Translations under genes and position numbers: made by a program
In this document: positions 39,851 through 51,389 of the stretch, one piece after another
How the letters are laid out: every line of letters starts with the position of its first letter
Position numbering within the stretch: position 1 is the stretch's first letter
Notes under the pieces: model-generated
Told to the model about the DNA's origin: nothing
The model's database searches: none
Seen by the model: only the letters and a program-made list of their open reading frames with translations
Source: Hexactinellida sp. DTS-2022
Lineage: Eukaryota; Porifera; Hexactinellida
Direction: 5' to 3'
Assembly: GCA_028753945.1 (NCBI GenBank)
Contig: JAPNXP010000007.1
Span: forward strand, 806,001-870,000
Length of the DNA stretch: 64,000 nt

Positions 39851-42800
39851 TTATGTAAAGCTTCCTCTGATAGAGTACTCCTTCGCGACTAGTCTCAGTA
39901 CTTCTATAGGTACTGGATCTGGGCGTGAGAGCCTATCTACTACCAGTATCTCCAGCTGTCTGAGAGTAGGGATCAGGTTAGTGAGTGCTTCACACGACTG
40001 AGAGCTCTGGCCACAGAATTTTATATATAATGCCTTAATGGTTCGATGTTTGGCTAGTCCCTGGCACACAGCCAACACTCCAGCATCAGACAGGGTTACC
40101 TGCTGTAAGTTTAGATAAAGCAATGAAAGAAGACATTTCAGTGTGGGTGCCCATTGAGAACTATCATCAGATGAGATGGAAGTAAAGCACAGTCCTAGCT
40201 TGACTAGATTAGCACAGCTTTGCAGAGCAGCTAGGAATTCTGTCCATCTCTGGAATCCTATCTCTTCTAAGCTCCATAGCTCGAGTACACTTAGTGTGTT
40301 GCAATTCGTATTCAGTACTTGCAGTAGATTGTCAGATAATGATTTGTTAATTCCAGACTTTATCTCTAGATAGGTGAGCCCAGTCAGATGTGCCAAGTGA
40401 GGTATGAGGGAGTAGTCGTCATAATTAATTTCTGTTAACTGTGTGAGTTTAGGCACTAGTTCCCCCATCAGTCGTTCACTGTATCTAGATAGAGAGTAAG
40501 TATCGATGTATAGTCCCTTTATCTGTGTGGCTTGAGTTAGTGCAGGTAAGATGATGTCTGCGTATTCTGATTCATCAATAGACAGGTATTGAAAGTGTTG
40601 GGAAGATACAACATTGTTAGTTAGTTGGTGGAGTAATTCATTGGAGCATTTACTATCGTAGAGTCTCACGCCATTAATATATTGATTGGTAGGAGGAGAG
40701 AACAAAGCGATATCCGTAAGCTCCTCTATTTCACAATAGGAAAGCTCTATAGAAATACGAGTACGAACATTCAGATCAGTTCCGTTGATTAACTCAGTGT
40801 ACGCTAGGCTTTTCGCGCGTATTTGTTCAATTGTTTGTCGAAATAGGATCACTAACTGGTCGAGTTGGCAAGTTTTAATATCTTTCATCAGTGATTCGAA
40901 CTGTTCTATACTGATATGCCTTGTGTCGACATAAATCAGTTTAATGTGTTGTACCAGTTGTAATGACTGAATGAAACACAGCCACTCATTGGGGGACACT
41001 GGGAGTACCCAATTATTCAGGTATAGAGAGACAGATGAGGGAAGGAATAGTTTCAGGGCATTACGAATGTGGGAACAGTTGGACTCGATAACAATGGGGA
41101 TTAGATCGAAATATTTCTTAGTATGTTCGTACCAGCCTGTCAATGATAATAGATTTGTAATGTCATATCCCATTTGGTGGTAAAAAGGTAGATTATCAAT
41201 CGTTTCAGGCATTAATTTTCGGAAAAGAATAGTATGGAGAACAGCTGATCTCTCAATAAGTAGTCCACATAAAAACCTGACAACCATTTTGTAAACGGAG
41301 AAGTGCTCATTGCTATCAGCTATATAGCGCACACTCAAGCACTGTTTGGTCCAGGAAGTCGACTTCAGGAATATAGCAGAAGAGAACTCCTGCATGGTTA
41401 AATGCGCAAACGCCCACACCTTCTTCACAATGCCTACCGCTTCTTTGGTGTAGAATTCGTGCGCTAATCCCAAACAATGGCATTCCATCTCCACACGGTT
41501 AATGGTCATGGTGACAGTTTCCGTGGAAGTCAGTTCCCGACTGGCTACACCCAGCAATGCGATTCGTCCAATCTTGTAGAGACAATCCAACACGCATTTA
41601 TCAAACAATTCCAACTTTATTACTTTGGCTAATTCCTTCAGAGCCATCCTGGTGAGCTGTCGGCGTATCAAGTAGCAGGTCAGTTCTCTGTACAGTTGTG
41701 TTAGCGTCTCGATAGTCACCGACTCGTCCTTCAGGAGTGCCGCGAAGAGGGACGCATTCACGGGTATCAGAGACAGCTGGTTAATCTCGTCATAGCGAGA
41801 CAATAGATTCAACCACACTCCCAACTTTCTAAGATCCACAATTTGCTTCTCGAAGTAGAGGTCTCGATTCTCTGGGGAAAAGCCTAGCACCTGATAAAAC
41901 CTGTCAATGAGTAGTGTGTGCTGAGATGAAATATCTGTCCAAGCCCCCGGTCGAGTTGTCAGTATTATTGTGGCTCTATGCAGTGTCTGTCTGGTTAGCA
42001 TCATGTAGAGTAGTGACTTTTCAAATGGAATCTTTTTAGTGAACTCATCGAGTCCATCAAGTATCAACAGGAGCCCCTCTCCATCTGACTTTGCTAGATG
42101 CTTCGCTAGTTCTTTCGCCCAGTCCGAGGTCACAGGTAGTCCCAAGCACAACCATTCCTGGACATGTTCAGAGGTCACTACTTTATCTTCCTCTACGCGG
42201 GTGGATTCCATCGAATGCCAATCGGTGTTGCGACATGGGATAGCAATCGTGTACGAAATTTGTGAGAATTCTCGATGGCTAAATCTTAATGCTATCCTCT
42301 TAGAAAGGAAGGTTTTCCCACATCCGGGATTCCCGATGATGCACCAAATCTCAGGTTCCTCTGTATGATATGATTTCAATTCATTTGTGAAGTCTATCGG
42401 GGTTATTTCAACTTCTTTTCGAGCAATTTTCCTCAAATAGGCAATCTCATTATAGGTTGTTTCGTCTTCTAATCTCACTGGACGTGGCTTTTCTTTGAGA
42501 ATAGTTAGCTCCACATAGACACTTGTTAGGCTCACTGCATCATCATCTCCTAGGAGTTGGGTCACCATTTTATTCTGAATGTTGATGAATTGTTTCAATT
42601 TGTACTCCCATTGTTTAATTTCAGCACTTTGAAGCGTTAATTCTTTTTTCATTCGACCAACGAACTCATCTTCCGACATATCAACGAAAAGCGATTCGTA
42701 TTCTCTTAATTTCTTCGAAACATCCAAGCGACCTATTGACTCTAGCATTTCTTGCATTTTCTTTAGATCGCTGGTGATCAATTCATTTTCTAGGCATACT

Positions 42801-43216
42801 CTTATGATGTTATCAAAGTCCGTTTTACCATGAAATCCATCATCCAATGCAAATTCTAATACTAGCCATTCCCTCTGTGATATCTCGTTTCTCAACAGTT
42901 GTAATAGTGTTTTCATTGATAACTCGTCAGCGAATGATTCGGTTTGTCGTTTAGGTTCTGACACACATAGCTTTGGTATATTGAGAGCAATAGTTACTAA
43001 GTATGGACGGTTCAAGCTTGTCAATGCCTGGTGGAATGAATAGGGATCGAAGCCTTCCCATTTAGTAATGGCAGACAGGAATGTTATTACATCGCAATCT
43101 ATGTCACATATGTTAATCGGGACATTCATAAGAATTCTTAACTCGGAAATGTCTTCAATTTCTAATTCGTTTGATAATTCATTGACATATTTAACAACAG
43201 ATGTCTTTTGCGCCAT
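39851..43216 (-). CDS. NLR-type receptor: tandem DED-like, NACHT, LRR (single exon)
   Basis: 1121 residues. Residues 1-80 and about 93-175 are helical death-effector-like domains; the second ends with the DED-like RLDVSKKL and contains the acidic FALDDGFHG turn. Residues about 285-560 are a NACHT ATPase: Walker A GNPGCGKT at 295-302, Walker B LLLILDGLDEF at 382-392, and TTRPGAW sensor-like motif. A winged-helix/HD2-like helical stretch follows. From about 840 to the end there are leucine-rich repeats (LTYLEIKSG, LVKLGLCFTS, LLYLNLQQV). This is the receptor plan of intracellular pattern sensors; DEDs would recruit caspases or adaptors. Which ligand it senses is unknown. No intron or frameshift. 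It lies 775 bases from the Ttd14 start on the same strand. Confidence 0.88.
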   Translation of the reverse strand: MAQKTSVVKYVNELSNELEIEDISELRILMNVPINICDIDCDVITFLSAITKWEGFDPYSFHQALTSLNRPYLVTIALNIPKLCVSEPKRQTESFADELSMKTLLQLLRNEISQREWLVLEFALDDGFHGKTDFDNIIRVCLENELITSDLKKMQEMLESIGRLDVSKKLREYESLFVDMSEDEFVGRMKKELTLQSAEIKQWEYKLKQFINIQNKMVTQLLGDDDAVSLTSVYVELTILKEKPRPVRLEDETTYNEIAYLRKIARKEVEITPIDFTNELKSYHTEEPEIWCIIGNPGCGKTFLSKRIALRFSHREFSQISYTIAIPCRNTDWHSMESTRVEEDKVVTSEHVQEWLCLGLPVTSDWAKELAKHLAKSDGEGLLLILDGLDEFTKKIPFEKSLLYMMLTRQTLHRATIILTTRPGAWTDISSQHTLLIDRFYQVLGFSPENRDLYFEKQIVDLRKLGVWLNLLSRYDEINQLSLIPVNASLFAALLKDESVTIETLTQLYRELTCYLIRRQLTRMALKELAKVIKLELFDKCVLDCLYKIGRIALLGVASRELTSTETVTMTINRVEMECHCLGLAHEFYTKEAVGIVKKVWAFAHLTMQEFSSAIFLKSTSWTKQCLSVRYIADSNEHFSVYKMVVRFLCGLLIERSAVLHTILFRKLMPETIDNLPFYHQMGYDITNLLSLTGWYEHTKKYFDLIPIVIESNCSHIRNALKLFLPSSVSLYLNNWVLPVSPNEWLCFIQSLQLVQHIKLIYVDTRHISIEQFESLMKDIKTCQLDQLVILFRQTIEQIRAKSLAYTELINGTDLNVRTRISIELSYCEIEELTDIALFSPPTNQYINGVRLYDSKCSNELLHQLTNNVVSSQHFQYLSIDESEYADIILPALTQATQIKGLYIDTYSLSRYSERLMGELVPKLTQLTEINYDDYSLIPHLAHLTGLTYLEIKSGINKSLSDNLLQVLNTNCNTLSVLELWSLEEIGFQRWTEFLAALQSCANLVKLGLCFTSISSDDSSQWAPTLKCLLSLLYLNLQQVTLSDAGVLAVCQGLAKHRTIKALYIKFCGQSSQSCEALTNLIPTLRQLEILVVDRLSRPDPVPIEVLRLVAKEYSIRGSFT

Positions 43217-43415
43217 TCCTTCAGTCCTATAAGAAATAATACTACTATAAGGGGCAAGCTGCCAAGCATTTATTGAATGTTGATGTTGTCATAAGTTCAA
43301 ATCGGTTTTAAGAGTTACTGTCGTTTATTCGAATCGATTAATCGATTTAGAATTTAGAGTACTGTCATTAGTTTGGATGCACAGGAAAGTTCCGTTATAC
43401 CAAGTCGGAAAAACG

Positions 43416-43528
43416 AAATACAGTACAACTTGCGTAATCTTTATAAACCCCTATAATCTGGAATTCTCCTTAATCCGACAAATTTTTCCTGCTCCAACGA
43501 GTGTCGGATTAGGCAGGTTCTACTGTAA
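43416..43528. mobile_element. PG-N MITE
   Basis: CAGTACAACTTGCGTAATC to TCGGATTAGGCAGGTTCTACTG-type end; an 18-base C run follows at about 43552, inside a PG-J-like fragment. Confidence 0.7.
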
Positions 43529-43949
43529 CTGTTTATAACGAAATGGAGATTCCCCCCCCCCCCCCCCCCAGAGCACTATATGCGTTAAATATTATACGCT
43601 TCTAACGAATATCCGGATATAATGACAGGTGTCTTAAAATCGATTCAAACTAATGACAGTTCATTAAATTCAAAATAATGGCATCATTAGAATTCGAACT
43701 ATTGCATTCAACTCGATATTTATTACTAACACTTCTTAGATTTGTTAATTAGGTAAGTAATTTATTAACTTAGACAATGTAATTGATAATATAATTTTGG
43801 CATTACCCTTCTCAAATGACCTACATTAAATAGAAGTCCGCATATTAATTAGCATCGTTTTATGACATTGCACTAATAACAGTCCATTTTTTTATTACTG
43901 TCAATTAAAAAAAATATACGGTCTAAAATATAGCAATGTTATAATATGT

Positions 43950-44206
43950 AAACAGGTAGTATACTGATTTCGAAATCGCTTTTACAAATTCTTTTTTGAA
44001 TATTTATTGTTGTCTCCAAAAAGAGATAACAAATCTATTAAAATCCAAATGAACTTAGAGACTAACTTTCAAATGTTAAATATGGTAAACAAGTATGCTG
44101 ATTACGAATTCAATTTGTTCAAATTTTTAATGTAAATATTTATTGTCCATTCAAAAAAGCGAGACCGCGTAGCGGTTGATTTGTCCGTCGCGAAGCGAAA
44201 TTGGCT
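43950..44206 (+). mobile_element. Helentron-like element, decayed copy
   Basis: TATGTAAACAGGTAGTATACTG, a degenerate unit with GGTAAACAAGTATGCTGAT, then the hairpins ACCGC-GTA-GCGGT and GTCGC-GAA-GCGA. Confidence 0.6.
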
Positions 44207-44537
44207 TTACTGTCATTATAGTAAGTAGTTAAGCTGTAGTATTTGCTGGGGTTGCAAAATTATTGTTAATTTATTGATTTTTGTAGGCTACTTTTCATAC
44301 TTTGCAGGACATTAAACTAGAAAGCTATATCTTTATCGCCTAGTTTTGGTAACTTCAACTGCTAGATCTAACACCAATATAATGTTTGCCCCCCCTAGCA
44401 ATTTCTATGCCCCCCCCCCCCTAGGTGAAAAATCCTGGAAACGTCCCTGATTGACCCATTGACCCATCTGACCCACCGTGTTACCCATTGACCTTTTTTA
44501 ATATCTAAACATTATGTAACACAATGGGACTTACAAT

Positions 44538-44653
44538 ATACGAGCCCTTCGGTCTCGGTCGCTTTGCGACAGATCGGTGCTACGCACCTCAAGTTAACTT
44601 ACTCCTCACACGTTATGATTTTGAATTTTCATTAATTTGTTTACCTATTTGTG

Positions 44654-44702
<49 letters not shown>

Positions 44703-45563
44703 ATACTCATATTAGAATTTTATAAATGCGAAATTCGTGTTCAGCACACTTGTTTACTTATAATACCCGTTGAAAGCTAACTTCTAGGTTGATTTTGAAT
44801 TTTCATTAATTTGTTTACCTATTTTGTGTAAACAACAACAACAAATATTCATATTATAAATTTATAAATGCGAAATTCGTGTTCAGCATAATTGTTTACC
44901 TATAATACCCGTTGAGAGCAAACTTCTAGGTTAATTTTGAATTTTCATTAATTTGTTTACTTATTTGTGTCAACAACAACAATTATTCATATTAGAAATT
45001 TATAAACGCGAAATTCGTGTTCAGCATACTTGTTTACCTATAATACCCGTTGAAAACTAACTTCTAGGTTGATTCTGAATTTTCATTAATTTGTTTACCT
45101 ATTTTGTGTAAACAACAACAACAAATATTCATATTAGAAAATTTTAACCGCGAAAATCGTGTTCAGCATACTTGTTTACCTATAATACCCGTTGAAAGCT
45201 AACTTCTAGGTTGATTTTGAATTTTCATTAATTTGTTCACCTATTTTGCGTAAACAACAACAACAAATATTCATATTAGAAAATTATAACCGCGAAAATC
45301 GTGTTCAGCATACTTGTTTACCTATAATACTCGTTGAAAGCTAACTTCTAGGTTGATTTTGAATTTTCATTAATTTGTTTACCTATTTTGTGTAAACAAC
45401 AACAACAAATATTCATATTACAAATTTATAAACGCGAAATTCGTGTTCAGCATACTTGTTTACTTATTATAACATTTGTTTGCCAATTATAACATTTGAA
45501 AGTTAGTTTATATATATTACTGCGGTTTCTATTCCCCCATCACTTTAATACAATCCGGACAAA

Positions 45564-45612
<49 letters not shown>

Positions 45613-45632
45613 CAATCGAGATTTAATAATAT
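44538..45632 (-). mobile_element. Helentron-like element, reversed copy with minisatellite
   Basis: Begins (on +) CGAGCCCTTCGGTCTCGGTC, the complement of the hairpin 3' end, then about six 140-bp units with (CAA)n tracts, the CA microsatellite (about 45565-45610) and ends AACAATCGAGATTTAATAAT. Confidence 0.7.
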
Positions 45633-46175
45633 AGATGTACGAGCCCTTCGGTCTCGGTCGCTTTGCGACAGATCGGTGCTACGCACCTCAAGTTAACGGC
45701 CGCTGTGCGGCCTTACTCCTCACATTTTCTACCATGGAAATGGTAGATAGGGACGTTATGATTTTGATTTTCATTAATTTGTTTACCTATTTGTGTAAAC
45801 AACAACAACAACAAATACTCATATTAGAAAATTTAAACGCGAAATTCGTGTTCAGCATACTTGTTTACTTATAATACCCGTTGGAAGCTAACTTCTAGGT
45901 TGATTTTGAATTTTAATTAATTTGTTTACCATTTTTGTGTAAACAACAACAACAAATATTCATATTATAAATTTATAAACGCGAAATTCGTGTTCAGCAT
46001 ACTTGTTTACCTTTTATAACATTTGTTTACCTATTATAACATTTGAAAGTTAGTTTATATCCCAATATTAATTGCGGTTTCTATTCCCCCATCACTTTAA
46101 TACAATCCGGACAAACACACACACACACACACAAACAAACAAACAACAATCGAGATTTAATAATATAGATGTATG
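45633..46175 (-). mobile_element. Helentron-like element, second reversed copy in tandem
   Basis: Joined head to tail with the previous copy: ATATAGATGTA is followed at once by CGAGCCCTTCGG. Carries all four hairpins (GGCCGC-TGT-GCGGCC here) but fewer minisatellite units. Confidence 0.7.
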
Positions 46176-46347
46176 AAACTTGTCAATCAATTAATTTTGG
46201 CAGACTTCTAATACCAAAAAAATACCCTGTAATGTTTCTGAGTTAATTTGATTCGTACTATAACTGGACGAACATCGAAATTCCAAATGGGTCATGGGTC
46301 ACAGAGGCGTGACCCATGACCCATCGTCCACTCTGGTGAGAAGTAGG

Positions 46348-47103
46348 CCGCATAGCGGTTGTTGACTTGAGGTGCGTAGCACCGATCCGTTGCAAAGCGA
46401 CCGAGACCGAAGGGCTCGTATATTATTAAACACAATTCTTGTGTGCGTGTTTGTCTGTTAGCCCGAATTATATTAAAGAGAAAAGAAACCGCATTTATAT
46501 TCGAGATAGACTAAATAGAAAACAAGTATGCTGATTTCGGATTCCTCAATGAAAAATTTCCAATATTGTTTATTAAATAACTTATATGTAGATCGTCTAT
46601 TTCTAGACCAGGTTTTCTTTAATATAAAATAGCATTACCCATAGATGGCAGGGGATTTGGTCTACAAATTTTACCTTAGTTTATATGAGCTTTTCTAGTA
46701 ATAGACCTTCTACATATATGGATGCTCATGTTTATTGTTGTTGTTTACACAAATAGGTAAACAAATTAATGAAAATTCAAAATGAACCCAAAAGCCAGCT
46801 TCCAACGGGTATAACAGGTAGAGAAGCATGCAGATTTTGAATTTCGCATTCAGAAACGTCTAATAATAATATTTATTGTTGTTATTACAAAAAAAGGTAA
46901 TAAATTAATGAAAATTTAAAAAGGACCTAGAAACAAAATTCCAAATTTTAGAAAAGGTAAACAAGTACATATGGGATTATGAATTATAATTCTATTTTAT
47001 CAAATTTTTATTGTAAATATTAATATTTATTGTCATTGAAAAGAGCAAGACCGCGTAGCGGGTGATTTATCCGTCGCGGAGCGACCGAGACCAAAGGGCT
47101 CGT
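46348..47103 (+). mobile_element. Helentron-like 3' end plus a decayed forward copy
   Basis: Hairpin string 46348-46424 ends GGGCTCGTA, and TATTATTAAACACAATTCTT starts another copy directly after it; that copy ends at 47103 with GACCAAAGGGCTCG. A MU-E MITE (46578-46730) interrupts it. 47104-47817 holds nothing recognisable. Confidence 0.6.
46578..46730. mobile_element. MU-E MITE nested in the Helentron-like copy
   Basis: ACTTATATGTAGATCGTCTA to ATATATGGATGCTC. Confidence 0.75.
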
Positions 47104-47817
47104 ATCAAATAAATTTGATTTCGGCATGGTGAGTCTCAATAATCGGTTTGCCAGGATTAATATTTGTAGCAGGAATATGCGGCCACTTTGGGAATGTCGA
47201 CTAAGAAACAATTTGTATAACAAGCTAATGACCAAACTTTTATTCAATATATTAAATTAGATAAGACACACGTGAAGTAGAATATATATTACCGTATTTG
47301 CCACTTGTTCAGAAATTATAGATCGGTACGAATAATTTGGGAGATTAGTGTATAATACACGGATACTAGAGTTCACTATATTAATTAAAATAAACTCACT
47401 TGGAAGTTTAGGTGAAAAGACTCGTAGAAATGGTAATGATTCTCAAATTGATAAATAGATAATAATTGTTAGATTAAAGTTTGTAAAATTATGCCTACAG
47501 CTAAATCAATTCTATTTATATGGGTAGATTAAACCCAGTATCTAAATTGAGCAAAAAGTGACTCTCAGGCAAATTCTTCTGTAACCCAAGTAACCATTAA
47601 TAATTAATGAACTAAATACAAACCATACATGATAGTTAATCTGTATCTCATTTCTGTTAATAATAAGGGAGTAATAAATTGACGTTTTTAATTAACTCAA
47701 AGCATATTATCGATTGATATTATAAGTTGTAGCAGACTCTTGGGACATTACAAATAAAGATATTTGACCTGAAAGCACATTTCATAGATTATAAACATTC
47801 TCTGAAAAGATATTTGG

Positions 47818-48107
47818 GTTTCATCCAGGCTCGGAATTTTTAAAGGAAACTTGTCTAGACGCGCAAAAGTTGAGAGATGCTCCCATAGACGTACAGTACA
47901 ACCTGTATAATACTACCCTCTATAATCCGGAATTCAGCAGAACCGAGGTTTTCGCGTCAACCTATGCATTAGAGCCTGCATTATCCGACAACTTCTTTCC
48001 TCCCAACGGCGTCGGATTATGCAGGTTCTACTGTAATACAAATTCAGTACTTTAGCTAGCTCAGACTTAATCTAGGCGCGCGGAAGATTTGCCCGGATGA
48101 AAGCCTA
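47818..48107. mobile_element. hAT MITE family H split by PG-N
   Basis: GGGTTTCATCCAGGCTCGG left, GGATGAAAGCCTAG right; see nested PG-N. 48108-48543 shows no further feature. Confidence 0.75.
47894..48033. mobile_element. PG-N MITE with TA duplication
   Basis: GACGTA-CAGTACAACC... ...GTTCTACTG-TAATAC; the family-H copy at 61879 reads GACGTAATACAAAT at this point, proving the empty site. Confidence 0.9.
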
Positions 48108-48543
48108 GTTGGGACGGATCTTCTTCGTAGAAGAATCAGGATTAATTATAGGAGAACTCCCTCAGAGAATTTGAAGCGTAGTATCAAGTTATTTGCCTTA
48201 CAAAGCCCACTGTTGTGTATTTAGTTTGTTAGCTCTGTTTTGTAGACTATAAAATTAAATATGTTTACAATTAATTTTGGATATTATTTGTAGTTGATAG
48301 CATAACTAAAATTACTGCAATTAACCTCAGAATTATTTAACTATTATTAGCAATAATTTATCACAATATATCCGTGTTTGCTTATAGCACTAGCACCAAA
48401 TGAACCACTCTGAGCGATCAGTATTTATACAAAAAAATTAAATATTTTGGGTATTATTTTTAATAATTTGAATGCAAACTACACTACCAATTAATAAGAT
48501 ATTATATAATTAATGAATTACTAATTCCTTGCAAAAGGCAGCT

Positions 48544-49305
48544 TCAACTCTTCTCCATTACAACTCCAACTAAACTCGGTCTCAGCAGTCTACCATTCAG
48601 AAGATACCCGATGGTACGTACCTCCCCTACTGTCCCTGGATACTCGCCTGGCATTAGGAATGCAGATTCATGGAAGTCAGGATTGAATTTCTCACCGAGA
48701 GGAGAAATACGCTCCAACCCATGATTAGAGAATACCTTCTGTAAATTCAGTTCTGTCATTTTGACACCTTCGAATAGATCAATAAAACATTTACTCGCAT
48801 CCTTCAAATCATCTGGTTTAACACTATTAACAGCTGATTCAAGCGTATCAGCTATACTAAGAAGGTCCCGAGATAAATTTTGTATCGCGAAAAGTCGGGA
48901 ATCTTTGATTTTTTGTTCAGAACTTTTTCTTGTATTTTCAATCTCAGCTAAAGAATAGAGATATTTTTTGCTCATTTCTTTCAGTTCATTTTTATTTTTC
49001 TCTAGTGAGTCTTGTAATTCCTGAATTTTCAAATCTTCTTCGTTTTGAGGTTCTTCTTCAGGCAATTTTGATTCCTCTTTTTTTTCAGTTTCTTCGCCTT
49101 TTGGTTTATTTGTCGAATCTTTGTTTATTCCAAATATATTTCTTATATATTTACGTGTATTAAACTGTGAATTTACATCTGATGGTTGAATTGGTTGTTG
49201 TATATTAGTGTGTGATATTCTCCTCTTCAGTGTGGAAGTGTAATTTCTTGTAAAGAAAGGTGTTATATTTCGCGTGAGAATTGGTACAAATGTTTTGAGT
49301 GACAT
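48544..49305 (-). CDS. GRPEL1: Mitochondrial GrpE, nucleotide exchange factor for mtHsp70
   Basis: 253 residues, single exon. The first 30 residues are basic, hydroxylated and nearly free of acidic residues (RNITPFFTRNYTSTLKRRIS), a matrix-targeting presequence. Residues about 70-135 are a charged long coiled coil, the dimer helix of GrpE. The C-terminal beta domain carries the family signature: FNPDFHESAF at 207-216, then GTVGEVRTIGYLLNGRLLRP up to 243 and SLVGVV. It releases ADP from mitochondrial Hsp70 during import and folding. Whether it corresponds to GRPEL1 or GRPEL2 is not decidable here. The RPS16 gene lies 482 bases upstream on the same strand. Confidence 0.93.
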   Translation of the reverse strand: MSLKTFVPILTRNITPFFTRNYTSTLKRRISHTNIQQPIQPSDVNSQFNTRKYIRNIFGINKDSTNKPKGEETEKKEESKLPEEEPQNEEDLKIQELQDSLEKNKNELKEMSKKYLYSLAEIENTRKSSEQKIKDSRLFAIQNLSRDLLSIADTLESAVNSVKPDDLKDASKCFIDLFEGVKMTELNLQKVFSNHGLERISPLGEKFNPDFHESAFLMPGEYPGTVGEVRTIGYLLNGRLLRPSLVGVVMEKS

Positions 49306-49787
49306 TATAGAATACTAAATGGAAATAATATTATTCTTTCAACTATCGTTTGACAACAGGCTTCAATCTCCAGGATCTTACCAATTATATACGATACAAT
49401 TAATTATAGTTACTTAGTAATTTAGTATATACCAGTTAATACGTACTCATTTCGGTCCATTCAATGTATTATTAATAAGAATTTGGATAACAATTACAAA
49501 TTTCAATGTTCCTACTAACGTGAGTCGACTAGATAAATACGGTTTAATACGGTTCGGCCATTCATATCGGCGATCTAAAAGATAAAATTTATAATAATAC
49601 ATCTAAATATTATTCATCTTGATCCCAAATTAATTAACTTCGTTAACTTTCATTTTTTACCCTCTAAATTATGATTTAATAACATAAATAATCACAATTA
49701 ATTGACACAACTACAATTACCCTATAGTATAGAATAAGCTATAAATTCCTATTACCACTAGCAGTATCCAAGGTACACGTATACAAT

Positions 49788-50246
49788 CTAACGATAAGAC
49801 TTCTGGTATCTAGCCCTGGCCCCTGGGCCACCAAACTTCTTGGGCTCACATCTCCTGGGATCTGCAACCAACAAACTTCTATCATATCTGATCAATAAAT
49901 CTCTAATTTCCTTCTTACTAGCTTCATCTACATACTTTTGATAATAAGCTACAATTGATTTAGCGATTGACTGACGGATTGCGTAAATCTGTGAGGTGTG
50001 ACCACCTCCTTTCACGCGAATTTTTATGTCGAGGTTTTTGATTCGTTGTTCGCCCAGAAGTCTGGCAGGCTCCTGGAGCTTGTCTTGTAACGCGAGCGGT
50101 TCAAAGTACTTTAGGGGTGTGCCGTTAACGCGAATGTTCCCCTTTCCCTCGCGACATACGGCCACGGCTGTCGCTGTCTTCTTTCGACCGAAAACCTGAA
50201 CTAATCTCTTCGCGGGTTTCTGAGCGGATTTCGTTGTAGCAGCCAT
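49788..50246 (-). CDS. RPS16: 40S ribosomal protein S16 (uS9)
   Basis: 152 residues against 146 in human; the six extra residues are an N-terminal AATTKSAQ-like extension. [14 protein letters not shown], the uS9 signature [20 protein letters not shown] (78-97) and the C-terminal [17 protein letters not shown] are near-identical to animal RPS16. The C-terminal tail reaches the P-site tRNA in the 40S decoding centre. Vertebrate RPS16 has introns from just after the start codon; this copy has none in the coding region. With no frame damage and a conserved product it looks functional, though a recent processed copy cannot be excluded. Confidence 0.95.
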   Translation of the reverse strand: MAATTKSAQKPAKRLVQVFGRKKTATAVAVCREGKGNIRVNGTPLKYFEPLALQDKLQEPARLLGEQRIKNLDIKIRVKGGGHTSQIYAIRQSIAKSIVAYYQKYVDEASKKEIRDLLIRYDRSLLVADPRRCEPKKFGGPGARARYQKSYR

Positions 50247-50581
50247 TATAAATACAAACTAATTATTTTAATAATAATAATAGCTAGTGACTCTAATAGA
50301 ACTGTTCAAATCATTCAATTCACTCAATAAAATTATTCGTTTTATAACTTCCCAATCTCAGAGATTTTAAGTCTCAACAATTTACGAATTTAGAATGCAG
50401 CTCATAAACAAAGTTAAATTTGTTTGATATTAAATAGCTATCATTCTAAGGCTACTGTTCATAGTAAACTCGTTTCAGCTCCACAACCCGAATCATATAA
50501 TATTTTCCTATCGCACTAGATTGTCAATTTTGTTATTATTAACACTCTTAAATAGCCATAATTACCCTATAATTACCTAAT

Positions 50582-50738
50582 ACGTACGAACACCAACGGA
50601 TGGTAAAATTTCGTTCGTATTAACCCGAGTAATACCCATTTAATAGCCATTGTAAGTACCAAATTTGTGGAACTGTTTGTTCGTCTTATCCGGAAATTCG
50701 TATTAACCGTGTTCGTACTAACGAGGTTCTATTTACTG
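50582..50738. mobile_element. PG-A-related MITE upstream of RPS16
   Basis: CGTACGAACACCAACGGATG to ACTAACGAGGTTCTA. The rest of 50247-51189 is AT-rich with no gene. Confidence 0.75.
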
Positions 50739-51189
50739 TATATTGTATCACAAAGTACTCACACATTATAATATTTGCAAGCGAATTAACGTTAAACTTA
50801 GATATGACGTTATCAATTAATGAGACACGTAATTATTATTAGTTGCCTACATATGAACTAGAAAAAGAATACCATTAAATTAATACAGTCCTAATTTCCA
50901 ATAGAATATCATCCGATCTCTTAAAAGAAAGAAGTGCAACAGTTTAATGTTGGTAGAAACACAATGCAGATTAGAATCAATTGAAACAAACTATTTATTA
51001 TTTGTACAAAGAATAAAACGAATAAGGATTTATCAATTGAGCTGATAGCAATAAGTTACGTACAATTAATCAGGTGTATTTATGGACAGGTGTTAAAAGC
51101 TGATCACGTGTGGTGACGGCATTGTTAGAGTGAAAAGTTGTTTGTTATTTTGCTTGTGATGTCTTATCTTTCTCCTATATATATATACA

Positions 51190-51342
51190 CAGTAAAACCT
51201 TTAGAATGTGAACACCCTGGGGACCAGCCAAAACGTTCACATTTCATGATTTATCATAATGTGTGTCTAAAGCAATGGGAAAATTTGGGAGCGAGAAAAA
51301 GTGTTCATATTTTGGAGTTGTTCACTTTTGGAGGTTTTACTG
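51190..51342. mobile_element. PG-L MITE
   Basis: CAGTAAAACCTTTAGAATG to TTTGGAGGTTTTACTG. Confidence 0.88.
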
Positions 51343-51389
51343 TAGTTATGTTATTATGTGTATGGTAGGTCCTATTAAATAGTTCTATA

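Larger units (their letters stand above)
44450..46335. mobile_element. Second copy of the CAGAGTGGAC hAT host (left end lost)
   Basis: GACCCATTGACCCATCTG and CTAAACATTATGTAACACAA at the left, GGACGAACATCGAAATTCC and CATCGTCCACTCTG at the right, same order as at 9949-11702. Its insert is reversed relative to that copy. Confidence 0.75.
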
